From the NCBI GenBank assembly GCA_934086485.1, contig CAKOIF010000001.1, forward strand, positions 79,743 through 143,742: a stretch of 64,000 nucleotides of DNA, given 5' to 3'. Every line of letters begins with the position of its first letter. Position 1 is the stretch's first letter. The DNA is from an uncultured Bacilli bacterium. Its GTDB lineage: Bacteria > Bacillota_I > Bacilli_A > RF39 > UBA660. The notes beneath the pieces are model-generated. The model worked only from the letters and a program-made list of their open reading frames with translations, ran no database searches and had not been told where the DNA came from. Below are positions 1-9,139 of this stretch, piece by piece. The position numbers and the translations under genes are program-made.

Positions 1-1
1 T

Positions 2-535
2 TGGAATGTAACAGAATATACTACATTCTTACACGATTTTTTAACTAAACTAAAAGTGTCAAATCCAGTTCTAATTGGTCATTCCTTTGGTGGTAGAATT
101 GCAATTAATTATGCATCAAGATTTGAAACTGAAAAAGTTATTTTACTATCAGCACCATTTAGGCCTAAAAAGAAAAAATTAAATTTAAAAGTTAGAATAT
201 ATAAGATTATTAAAAAAATAAAATTATTAAAACCAGTTACAAACTATTTAAGAAACAAATGGGGCAGTACCGATTATAAAAATGCTAGTGAAATTATGCG
301 TGGAAGTTTAGTAAAAATTGTAAATGAAGATTTAACTGAAAATGCAAAGAAAATTGAAGCCCCAGTACTTTTGATATATGGTACTCTTGATAAAGATGTT
401 CCTTTAAAAGAGGCAATTTATTTAGAAACTATTTTAAAAGATGGTGGTCTTGTTAAATATAATGGATTAGGACATTATGCTTATTTAGAAAACTTAAATC
501 AAACCATTAATATTTTAAAGAATTTTTTGAGTTAG
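2..535 (+). CDS. Alpha/beta hydrolase (5' end cut by window edge)
   Basis: The reading frame is open from base 2, so the gene starts before the window; the GTG at 56 is internal. The nucleophile elbow GHSFGG is near the left edge, the acid is probably Asp in YGTLDKDVP, and the catalytic His is in GLGHYAYLEN close to the C-terminus. These are the hallmarks of a serine alpha/beta hydrolase (esterase or lipase-like). The substrate cannot be told. It lies 10 bp before a MurF-like gene and ddl, so co-transcription with cell-wall precursor synthesis is likely. The stop TAG overlaps the next gene's ribosome-binding site region. Confidence 0.85.
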   Translation, partial: WNVTEYTTFLHDFLTKLKVSNPVLIGHSFGGRIAINYASRFETEKVILLSAPFRPKKKKLNLKVRIYKIIKKIKLLKPVTNYLRNKWGSTDYKNASEIMRGSLVKIVNEDLTENAKKIEAPVLLIYGTLDKDVPLKEAIYLETILKDGGLVKYNGLGHYAYLENLNQTINILKNFLS

Positions 536-545
536 GAGGTCCTTT

Positions 546-2117
546 ATGAAATATTTAATGCTTTTATTAGTTACTGCTTTTTTCATATTTGAAAGTTTAT
601 TCTTTATTCAAATGCTTCAGCAAAATTCATATAATGAAAAAAATAGATTTTTCTTATTCGTTTTAAAAAACATAAAAGAAAATTTAAATTACTATGCCCT
701 AAAATTACTTTTCGGAATATCATTTATTTTATTTTCAAACTTTGAGATTATATTATATGTTTACTTCTTTTTAATAATGTTCATTTTAATTTATTCAAGT
801 ATATTGCAATATAAAAAACACAATAAGAAATTGCCTTTAAAATTTACAAAAAGAGTTATTAGAATTTTTTCTTTAAATATAATTTCTTATTTGGTAGTGA
901 TGATTATTTGCTTTAATAAGAATCTTACATTTTTACTTGGAATAGAACTTTCTTATATTGCGCTGCTTCCATTTGCTCTAATACTTTTAAATTATTTATT
1001 ATTCCCAATTGAAAAAATAATTTATGAAGTATATAAAAATAAAGCAATTAAACGTCTTAATAAGATGGAAAATATTAATGTAATAGGAATAACTGGATCT
1101 TTTGGTAAAACTAGTACAAAAATGATTTTAAATGATATTTTAAGTGTGAAGTATAAGGGATTTGCCACTGCATCTTCATTTAATACACCAAAGGGAATAA
1201 CCAAAACGATTAATGAAACAGAAAGTATTTTTAATGATTATTTTATTGCCGAGATGGGAGCTCGTGCTAAAGGTGAAATCAAAGAGTTATGTGATATAGT
1301 TCATCCTAAATATGGAATTATTACAAGTGTTGGTCCTGCACATCTTGATACTTTTAAAAATATAGAAAATATTACTAAAACAAAATGTGAACTACTTGAA
1401 AGTTTACCAAGCGATGGAGTAATAGTATTAAATAAAGATAATAAATATTTAAGAAAGTATAAGCCCATAAATAAAGTAAAAACTTTATGGTTTAGTTTAA
1501 ATGATAATAAGACTGATGCTTATGCAAGTGATATTAAATATAGTGACAAAGGAAGCACATTTACTCTTCATATAAAGAAGAAAAATATTCAAGTTGAAAC
1601 TTCACTTTTAGGCAAAGAAAATATTTATAATATAATCTGTGCAGCCCTTCTGGCAACTGAACTTGGAATGTCATTAAAGGAAATTCAAAAAGGCATTTCT
1701 AATATTAAAACTATTCCTCATAGATTAGAACTTAAGAAAGCAGGAAATGTTACAATAATTGATGATAGTTATAACTCTAATCCAATCGGTAGCGAAAATG
1801 CTATTGAAGTTTTAAAACTAATGAAAGGTAAAAAAGTTATTATTACTCCTGGTATGGTTGAAATGGGCAAGGATGAAGAAAAATTAAATTATGAATTTGG
1901 ATTTAAAATGGCCGGAGTTTGTGATAGATTTTATTTAATTGGTAAAAAAAGAAGTAAGTCTATTAAAAAAGGAATAATTGAAAAAAATGAAAAAGCTGAT
2001 ATAAAAGTATTTAATTCATTTAATGAGGCATATAATGATTTTAGAAAAGATTTTGCAAAGGAAAAAGTAACGGTACTTTTAGAAAATGATTTACCGGATA
2101 CTTACACAGAGAATTAG
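546..2117 (+). CDS. murF: Membrane-anchored Mur ligase, MurF-like
   Basis: About 165 N-terminal residues form several hydrophobic helices, followed by a Mur-ligase core. The ATP-binding loop GITGSFGKTSTK lies near residue 185 and the C-terminal signature IDDSYNSNP matches the MurF type (UDP-MurNAc-tripeptide:D-Ala-D-Ala ligase). At 523 residues it is longer than a soluble MurF (about 450), and the excess is the membrane region. Ddl, which makes the D-Ala-D-Ala substrate, is encoded 12 bp downstream, which supports the MurF reading. The ribosome-binding site is AGGAGG just before the ATG. A different Mur-type amide ligase is possible, because the N-terminal membrane segment is not part of classical MurF. 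Confidence 0.8.
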   Translation: MKYLMLLLVTAFFIFESLFFIQMLQQNSYNEKNRFFLFVLKNIKENLNYYALKLLFGISFILFSNFEIILYVYFFLIMFILIYSSILQYKKHNKKLPLKFTKRVIRIFSLNIISYLVVMIICFNKNLTFLLGIELSYIALLPFALILLNYLLFPIEKIIYEVYKNKAIKRLNKMENINVIGITGSFGKTSTKMILNDILSVKYKGFATASSFNTPKGITKTINETESIFNDYFIAEMGARAKGEIKELCDIVHPKYGIITSVGPAHLDTFKNIENITKTKCELLESLPSDGVIVLNKDNKYLRKYKPINKVKTLWFSLNDNKTDAYASDIKYSDKGSTFTLHIKKKNIQVETSLLGKENIYNIICAALLATELGMSLKEIQKGISNIKTIPHRLELKKAGNVTIIDDSYNSNPIGSENAIEVLKLMKGKKVIITPGMVEMGKDEEKLNYEFGFKMAGVCDRFYLIGKKRSKSIKKGIIEKNEKADIKVFNSFNEAYNDFRKDFAKEKVTVLLENDLPDTYTEN

Positions 2118-2129
2118 AAAGGAATGTTT

Positions 2130-3281
2130 ATGAAATTAAAAGTAGGTTTTATTTATGGGGGTATTAGTACAGAACACGAAATTAGCATAATAAGTGCACT
2201 TCAGGCGATAAATAATATGAATATAGATAAATATGACGTAGTACCTATATATTTGTCTAAAAATGGTGTTTTTTACACTGGAAAATATTTATTAAATATT
2301 GATAACTATAAGGATTTAAGTTTAATACCTAAAAAATGCAAAGAAGTATCAATAATTAAAAAGAATAATGACTTTGCTTTATTAAGTGTTAATTTTCCTC
2401 ATAAAATATTAGCTACTATTGATATTTTCTTTCCGGTTGTTCACGGCTATAATGTTGAGGATGGTTCTATCGCAGGATTTTTGGAAACTATTGGGGCTCC
2501 ATATGCTGAAAGTGACTTATATGCAAGTTTAATTGGCCAAGATAAAGTAATTCAAAAAATGGTTTTCAAGGAAAATGAAATAAATGTTGTTCCATATACT
2601 TATTTTTATGAAAATGAATATCTTGATAATGAAGAAGAAATAATCTCTAAAATTAATGAACTTTCTTTTCCGGTAATTGTTAAACCTGCAAGACTTGGAA
2701 GTAGTGTAGGGATTAGCATTGCTGCAGATGAAGTTTCCTTAAAAGAGGCAATTAATGAAGCCTTAAAATATGATGAAAAAATAATCGTTGAAAAAGTCAT
2801 TGAAAATCTAAAGGAATTAAACTGCTCTGTACTCGGAGATAAAGACTTATATAAACCCTCTTTAATCGAAGAGGTTAGTGCTAAAGAAAATATTCTTTCT
2901 TACGAAGATAAATATATTTCTGGTAGCAAGTCAAAAGGTATGGCAAGTGCAAGTAGAAAAGTTCCTGCCGATATTTCAAAGAAGTTAACCAAAGAAATAG
3001 AAAATATGAGTGTAAGAGCCTGTAAAGCCCTTAATACAAGTGGAATAGTTCGAATTGATTATTTATATGATACAAAAAATGAAAAGGTATATTTAAATGA
3101 AATTAATATTATTCCAGGATCACTATCATTTTATTTATGGAAAGATACTAAATATAAAGATTTACTAGCAAGTATTATTGAACTAGGAATTAAAAAATAT
3201 AAAATTAAATCTAAAAAACAAACTAGTTTTGAAACTAATGTATTACAAAATTTTAATGGTACAAAAGGAATAAAAAAATAA
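2130..3281 (+). CDS. ddl: D-alanine--D-alanine ligase
   Basis: ATP-grasp ligase that joins two D-alanines for the peptidoglycan stem. Visible family motifs are GGISTEHEISI at the N-terminus, HGYNVEDGSIAGFLE, the ATP-binding FPVIVKPARLGSSVGI and the metal-binding EINIIPGSL. The YEDKY motif keeps the Tyr typical of D-Ala:D-Ala rather than D-Ala:D-Lac enzymes. I chose ATG 2130 rather than ATG 2124 because AAAGGA at 2118-2123 is well spaced only for 2130. About 383 residues is slightly longer than typical. It follows the MurF-like gene directly, as one operon. Confidence 0.93.
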   Translation: MKLKVGFIYGGISTEHEISIISALQAINNMNIDKYDVVPIYLSKNGVFYTGKYLLNIDNYKDLSLIPKKCKEVSIIKKNNDFALLSVNFPHKILATIDIFFPVVHGYNVEDGSIAGFLETIGAPYAESDLYASLIGQDKVIQKMVFKENEINVVPYTYFYENEYLDNEEEIISKINELSFPVIVKPARLGSSVGISIAADEVSLKEAINEALKYDEKIIVEKVIENLKELNCSVLGDKDLYKPSLIEEVSAKENILSYEDKYISGSKSKGMASASRKVPADISKKLTKEIENMSVRACKALNTSGIVRIDYLYDTKNEKVYLNEINIIPGSLSFYLWKDTKYKDLLASIIELGIKKYKIKSKKQTSFETNVLQNFNGTKGIKK

Positions 3282-3296
3282 ATTACAATTTTTCTA

Positions 3297-3325
3297 TAGA
3301 CAATGTAACATAAATATGATATATT
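3297..3325 (+). promoter_or_regulatory. Sigma-A-type promoter of the thioester protein/sortase operon
   Basis: TAGACA at 3297-3302, a 17-bp spacer and TATATT at 3320-3325. The same -35, spacing and -10 recur at 9032-9060, and the two leaders also match further down (TTTAATTTGCTCG, then AAAATCACA.ACCTTAGAAAGG just before each start codon). Confidence 0.7.
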
Positions 3326-3410
3326 TAATTTGCTCGAAAAAAATAAATTTTTTTGTGAGCATTTTTTTTGCAAAAAAATTTTAAAATCACATACCTTAGA
3401 AAGGATACAT

Positions 3411-4685
3411 ATGAAAAAAATAATAATAATTTTAATAACAATTTTTGCTTTTACTACAAATATAAATGCACTAGAAAATATAAGTTATTCAATAAGTGGA
3501 ACAAATAAGTCACTTTGTTCAAAAGATGGAAAGATTTTTCTAGAGATACCTTCGATTGATCTTGATGGAAAAGAATCATACATTTTAAAACCAATGGAAA
3601 GTTTTAATACAAATTTAAAAACATATGAATATGCAAAATATTCAAATTATGATTTACCCGAAGATCTAAAAGATTATTTTTATGCTTTTCTAGAGTATAA
3701 AAATATTCCTGGAATAAGCCATAGTAATTATCACGTTTTAACACAAAGACTTATTTGGGATTATTTATATCCAGAATTGGAAATAAGATTTTGTACAAGA
3801 CAAGGTAAAACATTTGAGTTTCTCGAGGAGGAATATTATCAGGTAAAAGATATGATTACTTTAGTAGTAAATGGACCAGAATTTTTTAATAGTGATAATT
3901 ACTTACTTGAAAATAAAGAATACACTTTTGAATTTAAATATTTAGATAGATTTTATTTAGTTTCAAAACCTGATGACTTAAATGTTAAAATTTATGATAA
4001 TAAACTATTTGTAAGTGGTCCAAAAGGAAAATATCAGTTAGTATTTAAGAAAAAACCTCTTGAAAATAAACCTTTTATTTCAGAAAGAATTATATCTGAT
4101 GGACAAAATGAAGTATTTTCTTACAGTAATTTTAATGATAAAGAATATAAAATGAATATTATAATTGATAGTGTAAATTTAAATATATTAATTCTTGATG
4201 TAAATAATAAATCATTAACTGACAAATGCATAATTTTACAAAATGAAAAAGAATATTTATCATATTGTACAAATGAAAATGGTATTATTAATGCTAAAGG
4301 TTTACTTAAGGGAAAATATAATATTTTATTCGAAGAAACTAATGAATATGAAAAAATAAGTCAAGATATTGATTTAAATAGTGATTCAATGGTTAAATTA
4401 AAATTAATACCTAAAAATAAAGATAATGAAGATAATATTATTAATAATGATAATAACAATAATAGTGATAATAATCAAAATATTAATGATAATTTAAATA
4501 ATAATGAAAACAGCAATACTGATAATGAAGAAATAAGCCTTATTCCAGTTAATGGTAAAGAAAATACTAATGAAGACTATTTAATATTCAAAGATACTTT
4601 ATCTATAAATAAGTTTTATATTGTAGCTATAGTATTTATCTTCTTAACAGCGGTGGTATTTTGCATCAAAAGATTAAAAAAATAA
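3411..4685 (+). CDS. Secreted surface protein with thioester-like and SpaA-like domains
   Basis: Residues 1-20 are a signal peptide. A segment with TQRLIWDYLYPE resembles the TQxxIW region of thioester (TQXA) adhesin domains, although I cannot confirm the partner Cys. A later stretch (about 245-340) reads like a SpaA/prealbumin-type repeat. An Asn/Asp-rich low-complexity linker of about 40 residues follows, then a C-terminal transmembrane helix with a Lys/Arg tail. LIPVNG lies about 20 residues before the helix and could be a degenerate sorting signal. I moved the start from 3330 to ATG 3411, which has the RBS AGAAAGGA and begins the signal peptide. The sortase gene overlaps its end by 25 bp. 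Confidence 0.65.
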   Translation: MKKIIIILITIFAFTTNINALENISYSISGTNKSLCSKDGKIFLEIPSIDLDGKESYILKPMESFNTNLKTYEYAKYSNYDLPEDLKDYFYAFLEYKNIPGISHSNYHVLTQRLIWDYLYPELEIRFCTRQGKTFEFLEEEYYQVKDMITLVVNGPEFFNSDNYLLENKEYTFEFKYLDRFYLVSKPDDLNVKIYDNKLFVSGPKGKYQLVFKKKPLENKPFISERIISDGQNEVFSYSNFNDKEYKMNIIIDSVNLNILILDVNNKSLTDKCIILQNEKEYLSYCTNENGIINAKGLLKGKYNILFEETNEYEKISQDIDLNSDSMVKLKLIPKNKDNEDNIINNDNNNNSDNNQNINDNLNNNENSNTDNEEISLIPVNGKENTNEDYLIFKDTLSINKFYIVAIVFIFLTAVVFCIKRLKK

Positions 4686-5146
4686 TAATTTTGATTTTAT
4701 TACTTTTGATAAATACAGTAAATTCTAAAACATTTATAGTTCAAAATACTTTACTTGATAGTTTCACTTTAAGCGAGGATATATCATTAATTATACCTTG
4801 CATTAATTTTTCAAAAACTTTTGATAAGTCGTCTACTTTAAAGGATAATTTAGAACTTGAAAAGAGTTCAGTTATGCCAAATAAAGAAAATAGTACAGTA
4901 ATTATACTTGGCCATTCTGGTTATAATTTTAATGCCTATTTTAATGATTTATTTGATTTAAAAAAAGGGGATTTTATATATTTAAAATATTTAGGTAAAA
5001 CTTATACTTACAAAGTTTTTGATATAGAATATATTAATAAAAATGAATTTTACAAGGTTCAATATAATAAAAATTACTTATATTTAGTTACTTGTGATTT
5101 ATATAATTTTAGTAAACAAATTGTTATAAAAAGCTCAAAAATTTAA
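4661..5146 (+). CDS. Small sortase-family transpeptidase
   Basis: About 161 residues with an N-terminal hydrophobic helix. The sortase His is in ILGHSGYNF (residue 85) and the nucleophile Cys in LVTCDL (residue 145). Sortases normally have a catalytic Arg 7-10 residues after the Cys, but here the segment ends FSKQIVIKSSKI with no Arg at all, so Lys may replace it or activity may be altered. The start is TTG at 4661, inside the preceding gene, with GGTGG upstream; this is the only candidate start before the signal helix. Overlap with the surface-protein gene implies translational coupling and a dedicated substrate. Confidence 0.72.
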   Translation: MHQKIKKIIILILLLLINTVNSKTFIVQNTLLDSFTLSEDISLIIPCINFSKTFDKSSTLKDNLELEKSSVMPNKENSTVIILGHSGYNFNAYFNDLFDLKKGDFIYLKYLGKTYTYKVFDIEYINKNEFYKVQYNKNYLYLVTCDLYNFSKQIVIKSSKI

Positions 5147-5163
5147 CTTTTTTGAGTTTTTTT
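5134..5163 (+). terminator. Rho-independent terminator after the sortase gene
   Basis: CTCAAAAA (5134-5141), a 7-nt loop, TTTTTGAG (5149-5156) and then a T run. The stem begins inside the last sortase codons. Confidence 0.8.
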
Positions 5164-5186
5164 GCATTTTTTTGAAGAAATTTATC

Positions 5187-5230
5187 AAAAAAAGGAGGAA
5201 ATCGAGGGGGTAGCGGTAATAATATATATA
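5187..5230 (+). promoter_or_regulatory. Two-box sigma-H-like promoter candidate of dnaG-rpoD
   Basis: AAAAAAAGGAGGAAATC (5187-5203), exactly 10 bp, then CGGTAATAATATATATA. The same pair of boxes with the same spacing precedes comEA at 12810-12850. AGGAAAT followed after 11 bp by CGGTAATAA resembles the Bacillus sigma-H consensus (RNAGGAWWW, 11-12 bp, RNNGAATWW) with mismatches at R and at G. Bacillus subtilis transcribes dnaG-sigA partly from a sigma-H promoter, so the assignment is plausible but unproven. Confidence 0.5.
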
Positions 5231-5245
5231 TGTAGGGGATAAAAT

Positions 5246-6994
5246 ATGAAGTATATTAATGAAGAAGAAATTAATGCTATAAGAGAAAATGCAAATATTG
5301 TTGATGTCATTGAAAGTTATGGAATTAAACTCGAGAAAAAAGGTAAAGATAACTATGTATGCTTATGTCCATTTCACGATGATCACAATCCTAATATGAT
5401 TGTTTCGCAAGCTAAACAAATTTTTACTTGTTTTGGTGGATGTGGAGCTACGGGTAATGTATTTACTTTTGTACAAAAATATGAAAATGTAAGTTTTATC
5501 GAAGCAGTTAAAATAGTTGCCGAAAAATCTCATCAAAACTTTAATTATGATATTAAAAGTTCTACTTCAAATGATAAATTTAGTAAAGAGTATGAAGTTA
5601 TGGATTTATCATTAAAGTTATTTCAAAATAATTTAGCTTCGAGTGAGGGTATTAAAGCCAAAGATTACCTTTTTAAAAGAGGTATTACTGAGACAATTAT
5701 TAATGAATTTAAACTTGGACTTTCAATAAGTAATAATAGTTTAAAAAAATTTTTTGAAAGTAAAAATGTTGATTTAGAACTTGCTTATAAAATTGGTCTT
5801 TTAAATAAAGGTGGAACAGAGTATTATGATGTGTTTAATGATCGTATAATGATTCCAATATTTAATCAATCTGGTAAATTATGTGGTTATACAGGAAGAT
5901 GTTATTTAAAAGATGAAGAAAATAAATATGTAAACTCAAAAGAAAATGAAATTTATAAAAAAAGTGAAGTATTATTTAACTATTTTAATGCTAAAAATGA
6001 AATAAATAAGTTGAAGGAAATTGTTATTGTCGAAGGTAATATGGATGCAATAACTATGAGTACATATGGAATTAAACATGTATGTGCTTTAATGGGTGTT
6101 GTACTTACAAGTTATCAAATAGACTTTTTAAAAAAACAAAGACTTAAACTGATATTAATGCTTGATAATGATAATGCTGGTAAAACGGCTACCTTAAAAG
6201 TTGGGGACAATTTATATAATGCTGGTATTGATGTTAGAGTAGTAAGACTTTCTGGGGCAAAAGATCCTGATGAATATGTAAGGAAAAATGGAATTGAGGC
6301 TTTAAAAGATAATATTAGTAATGCAAGAAAGTTTATTGATTTTAAAATTGAGGCTTTAAAAGATAACTATGATTTATCATCAGTCGAAGATATTCAAAAG
6401 TATGTAAGAGATGTGCTTGATTCAATAAAAAATCTTAGTGATATTGAAAAAAGTATTATAATAAATCGTTTAAGTGAAACATATCATATAGATGCAAATA
6501 TTTTAAAAAAGGATATTACATTTAATGAAAAACCAAAGGTGCAGCAGCCTATTATTAAACAAAAGAAAAAAAGTGGTTATGACCTTGCTGTTTCCAATAT
6601 AATTTATGGAATGCTTCAGAATAAAGAATATTATTTTATCTTTGCAAATCGGCTTGGTTATTTAAAAAATAGAGTTGAAAGAATGACAGTTGCATATATA
6701 AAGGAGTATATTGATAAATATAATCAAATTGATATTGCAGGATTTTTAGATTATGTGGTAAAATATGAAGATGTTTATGCTTTTGTAAGTGATGTTTTAT
6801 CTAATAATGATAAAGAAATATCAGAAAAATGGTTTCTGGAAGCACTTGATAGAGCAAATAATGAAATAGATAAAATGGATTTAAAACAAAAAAAATATAA
6901 TGCACAAAATGAAATGGACGCAAATATGAAAATAAATGATGCCCAAAAGTGGCTTGAAAAAAGAAGAAAAATAGAGTATGAGGAAAGGATGTAG
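5246..6994 (+). CDS. dnaG: DNA primase
   Basis: Synthesises RNA primers at the replication fork with DnaB helicase. The CHC2 zinc finger (CPFHDDHNPN, then TCFGGCGATGN, residues about 41-66) has Cys-x3-Cys in the second half instead of the usual Cys-x2-Cys. The catalytic core follows (RIMIPIFNQSGKLCGYTGR), with TOPRIM motifs VIVEGNMDA and LMLDNDNAGK. At 582 residues it has the usual size; the C-terminal third is the helicase-binding region. Start ATG 5246 has AGGGG upstream. It is the first gene of a dnaG-rpoD-trmK operon, 5 bp before rpoD. Confidence 0.95.
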   Translation: MKYINEEEINAIRENANIVDVIESYGIKLEKKGKDNYVCLCPFHDDHNPNMIVSQAKQIFTCFGGCGATGNVFTFVQKYENVSFIEAVKIVAEKSHQNFNYDIKSSTSNDKFSKEYEVMDLSLKLFQNNLASSEGIKAKDYLFKRGITETIINEFKLGLSISNNSLKKFFESKNVDLELAYKIGLLNKGGTEYYDVFNDRIMIPIFNQSGKLCGYTGRCYLKDEENKYVNSKENEIYKKSEVLFNYFNAKNEINKLKEIVIVEGNMDAITMSTYGIKHVCALMGVVLTSYQIDFLKKQRLKLILMLDNDNAGKTATLKVGDNLYNAGIDVRVVRLSGAKDPDEYVRKNGIEALKDNISNARKFIDFKIEALKDNYDLSSVEDIQKYVRDVLDSIKNLSDIEKSIIINRLSETYHIDANILKKDITFNEKPKVQQPIIKQKKKSGYDLAVSNIIYGMLQNKEYYFIFANRLGYLKNRVERMTVAYIKEYIDKYNQIDIAGFLDYVVKYEDVYAFVSDVLSNNDKEISEKWFLEALDRANNEIDKMDLKQKKYNAQNEMDANMKINDAQKWLEKRRKIEYEERM

Positions 6995-6999
6995 TAAAT

Positions 7000-8112
7000 A
7001 TGAAAGAAATTAAAACATTTAAAGAAAGGGAAGAAGAATTAATTAAAGAGGGGGAAGCCAAAGGTTATATTACTTATGAAATGCTTGCAGAAAAGTTAAA
7101 AGGGTTAGAAATTGATAATGATCTTTTAGATGAACTTTATAACAAATTACTTGAGCATAATATAACAGTTATATCAGGCGATGATGTATCCTCAAGTGGG
7201 GGAAATGTAGAAAAAGTACTCGAAGAAGTTAAAGATGAAGAAAATCTAATTTTAAATGACGAAGAAATTACTAAGGATGTAAATATTAATGATCCAGTAA
7301 GAATGTATTTAAAAGAAATAGGTAGAATTCCACTTCTTACACCTGATGAAGAACTTGCTTTATCAGAAAGAATTAATAATAATGATGAAGATGCCAAAAG
7401 AATACTTGCAGAAAGTAACCTTCGTCTTGTTGTATCAATTGCCAAAAGATATGTAGGAAGAGGTCTACTTTTCCTTGACCTTATTCAAGAGGGTAACATT
7501 GGTCTTATGAAAGCAGTAGATAAATTTGACTCTAACAGGGGATATAAATTTTCTACTTATGCTACTTGGTGGATTAGACAAGCAATAACAAGAGCCCTTG
7601 CTGATCAAGCTAGAACAATTCGTGTACCAGTACATATGGTTGAAACAATTAATAAAATGGTAAGAGTTCAAAGACAATTAACACTTGAACTTAATAGAGA
7701 ACCTTCTGAAGAAGAAATTGCTAAAAAAATGAATGTTAGCATTGATAAGGTTCGTGAAGTAATTAAAATTAGTCAAGATCCGGTTTCACTTGAAACACCA
7801 ATTGGTGAAGAAGATGATTCTCATTTAGGAGATTTTATCAAGGACGAAAGTTCACTTTCACCAGAGGAATATACCGAAAATGAAATCTTAAAAGAGGAAA
7901 TTGATGATGTACTTCAAAGCCTTCAACCAAGAGAGCAAGAAGTATTACGTCTTCGTTTTGGACTTAAGGATGGTACTTGTCATACTCTTGAGGAAGTCGG
8001 TAAAAAGTTTAATGTAACAAGAGAAAGAATTCGTCAAATTGAGGCAAAAGCCCTTCGTAAATTACGTCATCCTTCAAGAGCTAAAAAACTAAGAGATTTT
8101 ATGGAGGAATAA
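7000..8112 (+). CDS. rpoD: RNA polymerase primary sigma factor
   Basis: Housekeeping sigma-A. Region 1.2 (DPVRMYLKEIGRIPLLT), region 2 (GLLFLDLIQEGNIGLMKAV and FSTYATWWIRQAI) and the region 4 helix-turn-helix (LEEVGKKFNVTRERIRQIEAK) are intact. The 370-residue length is typical of Firmicute sigma-A, with a short acidic region 1.1. It lies between dnaG and trmK in the arrangement known from Bacillus. Its stop TAA shares one base with the trmK ATG. The many TTGACA/TATAAT-like promoters in this window fit this sigma factor. Confidence 0.97.
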   Translation: MKEIKTFKEREEELIKEGEAKGYITYEMLAEKLKGLEIDNDLLDELYNKLLEHNITVISGDDVSSSGGNVEKVLEEVKDEENLILNDEEITKDVNINDPVRMYLKEIGRIPLLTPDEELALSERINNNDEDAKRILAESNLRLVVSIAKRYVGRGLLFLDLIQEGNIGLMKAVDKFDSNRGYKFSTYATWWIRQAITRALADQARTIRVPVHMVETINKMVRVQRQLTLELNREPSEEEIAKKMNVSIDKVREVIKISQDPVSLETPIGEEDDSHLGDFIKDESSLSPEEYTENEILKEEIDDVLQSLQPREQEVLRLRFGLKDGTCHTLEEVGKKFNVTRERIRQIEAKALRKLRHPSRAKKLRDFMEE

Positions 8113-8720
8113 TGAAAAGCCTTCGCCTTGAGGCGGTAGCATCACTTGTAAAAGAAAATTCTAATGTTTTAGATGTTGGAACAGACCATGCATATTTGCC
8201 AATTATTTTATCTAAGTCTGGAAAATGTCAAAGTATAATTGCAAGTGATGTATCAAATAATGCTCTTTCTTATGGAGAGGCTAATTTAAAAAAATATCAT
8301 ATTACTAATGTAAAGTTAGTATTATCTGATGGACTTAAAAATATAAGGGATAAATATGATACTTTAACAATTTGTGGTATGGGAACATACACTATAATTG
8401 ATATTTTGAAAAGTGGTTATTTACCAGAAAATATTATTATAAGTTCAAATAATGATTTATATACTTTAAGATGTTATTTAAATAGTATTGAATATAAAAT
8501 TAATAAAGAAATAATAGTTTATGAAAACGGAAAATATTATGACATTATTTCATATGAAAAAGGTAAAGAAAAACTTTTTTATTATCAAAAAATGTATGGT
8601 AAAAGTAACGATAAAAATTACTTAAAATATTTACTTCATAAAGAAACTCATATTTTTAAAAAGAGTAAAAACTTTAAAACACTTAAAAATATTATCTATT
8701 TATTTATAAAAACTATTTAA
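8112..8720 (+). CDS. trmK: tRNA (adenine(22)-N1)-methyltransferase
   Basis: Rossmann-type SAM methyltransferase with LRLEAVASLV at the start, the SAM-binding NVLDVGTDHAYLPI and later ICGMGTYTIIDIL, which match TrmK (YqfN). It methylates A22 of tRNA. The gene starts within the rpoD stop codon (1-bp overlap), the same neighbour as in many Firmicutes. Length about 202 residues, slightly short of the usual 220-235. The YqfO homologue often found next is absent; instead a convergent YqfQ-like gene overlaps its end by 8 bp. Confidence 0.88.
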   Translation: MKSLRLEAVASLVKENSNVLDVGTDHAYLPIILSKSGKCQSIIASDVSNNALSYGEANLKKYHITNVKLVLSDGLKNIRDKYDTLTICGMGTYTIIDILKSGYLPENIIISSNNDLYTLRCYLNSIEYKINKEIIVYENGKYYDIISYEKGKEKLFYYQKMYGKSNDKNYLKYLLHKETHIFKKSKNFKTLKNIIYLFIKTI

Positions 8721-8976
8721 AAAATGTGGGGTTATTAATAAGACTACTTTCTATAGTAGTTTTTATTGTGGAAGAATTTACCTCTTTTGTACTTTCACTT
8801 ACTTTAGAACCTCGGTTTAGAGAATTTAATATTTTTGGTAGATTTTTAGCACTTCCAATCATTGGCTTTACACTTTCATAAAGGGGAATTACTTCTTTAG
8901 CAATATTAATTGATTTAGAAAGACCAGATAATACTTTAGCTAAAGTTATTCCCGAAGATATTACATTTGAAAACAT
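8713..8976 (-). CDS. YqfQ-like small protein
   Basis: 87 residues; the central YESVKPMIGSAKNLPKIL resembles the conserved core of YqfQ/VrrA proteins, which sit in the same sigA neighbourhood in Bacillus. The N-terminal half is weakly hydrophobic (SSGITLAKVLSGLSKSIN) and the tail is Ser/Thr-rich. Translation from 8976 is supported by AGGTG eight bases upstream on the minus strand. Function is not known. It converges on trmK with an 8-bp overlap. The assignment depends mainly on context and one short motif. Confidence 0.55.
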   Translation of the reverse strand: MFSNVISSGITLAKVLSGLSKSINIAKEVIPLYESVKPMIGSAKNLPKILNSLNRGSKVSESTKEVNSSTIKTTIESSLINNPTFFK

Positions 8977-9031
8977 ATTTTTTCACCTATTTAATTATAT
9001 GATAAAAGTTTATTAAATGTTTCAAAAAACA

Positions 9032-9060
9032 TAGACAATAGTAATTATTTTTGATATATT
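9032..9060 (+). promoter_or_regulatory. Promoter and conserved leader before the Rpn pseudogene
   Basis: TAGACA at 9032-9037, 17-bp spacer, TATATT at 9055-9060. The downstream leader to 9130 repeats that of the surface-protein operon at 3297-3406, including TTTAATTTGCTCG and CACACCTTAGAAAGG. Confidence 0.65.
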
Positions 9061-9139
9061 TAATTTGCTCGGAAAAAATAAGTTCTTTATATGTAATAAA
9101 ATGACTTTAAAATCACACACCTTAGAAAGGTATATAACT

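Noticed and set aside
8713..8976. Treating the minus-strand frame as a shadow of trmK
   Set aside because: It overlaps trmK by only 8 bp, has its own RBS and a YqfQ-like core, so it was kept as a gene.
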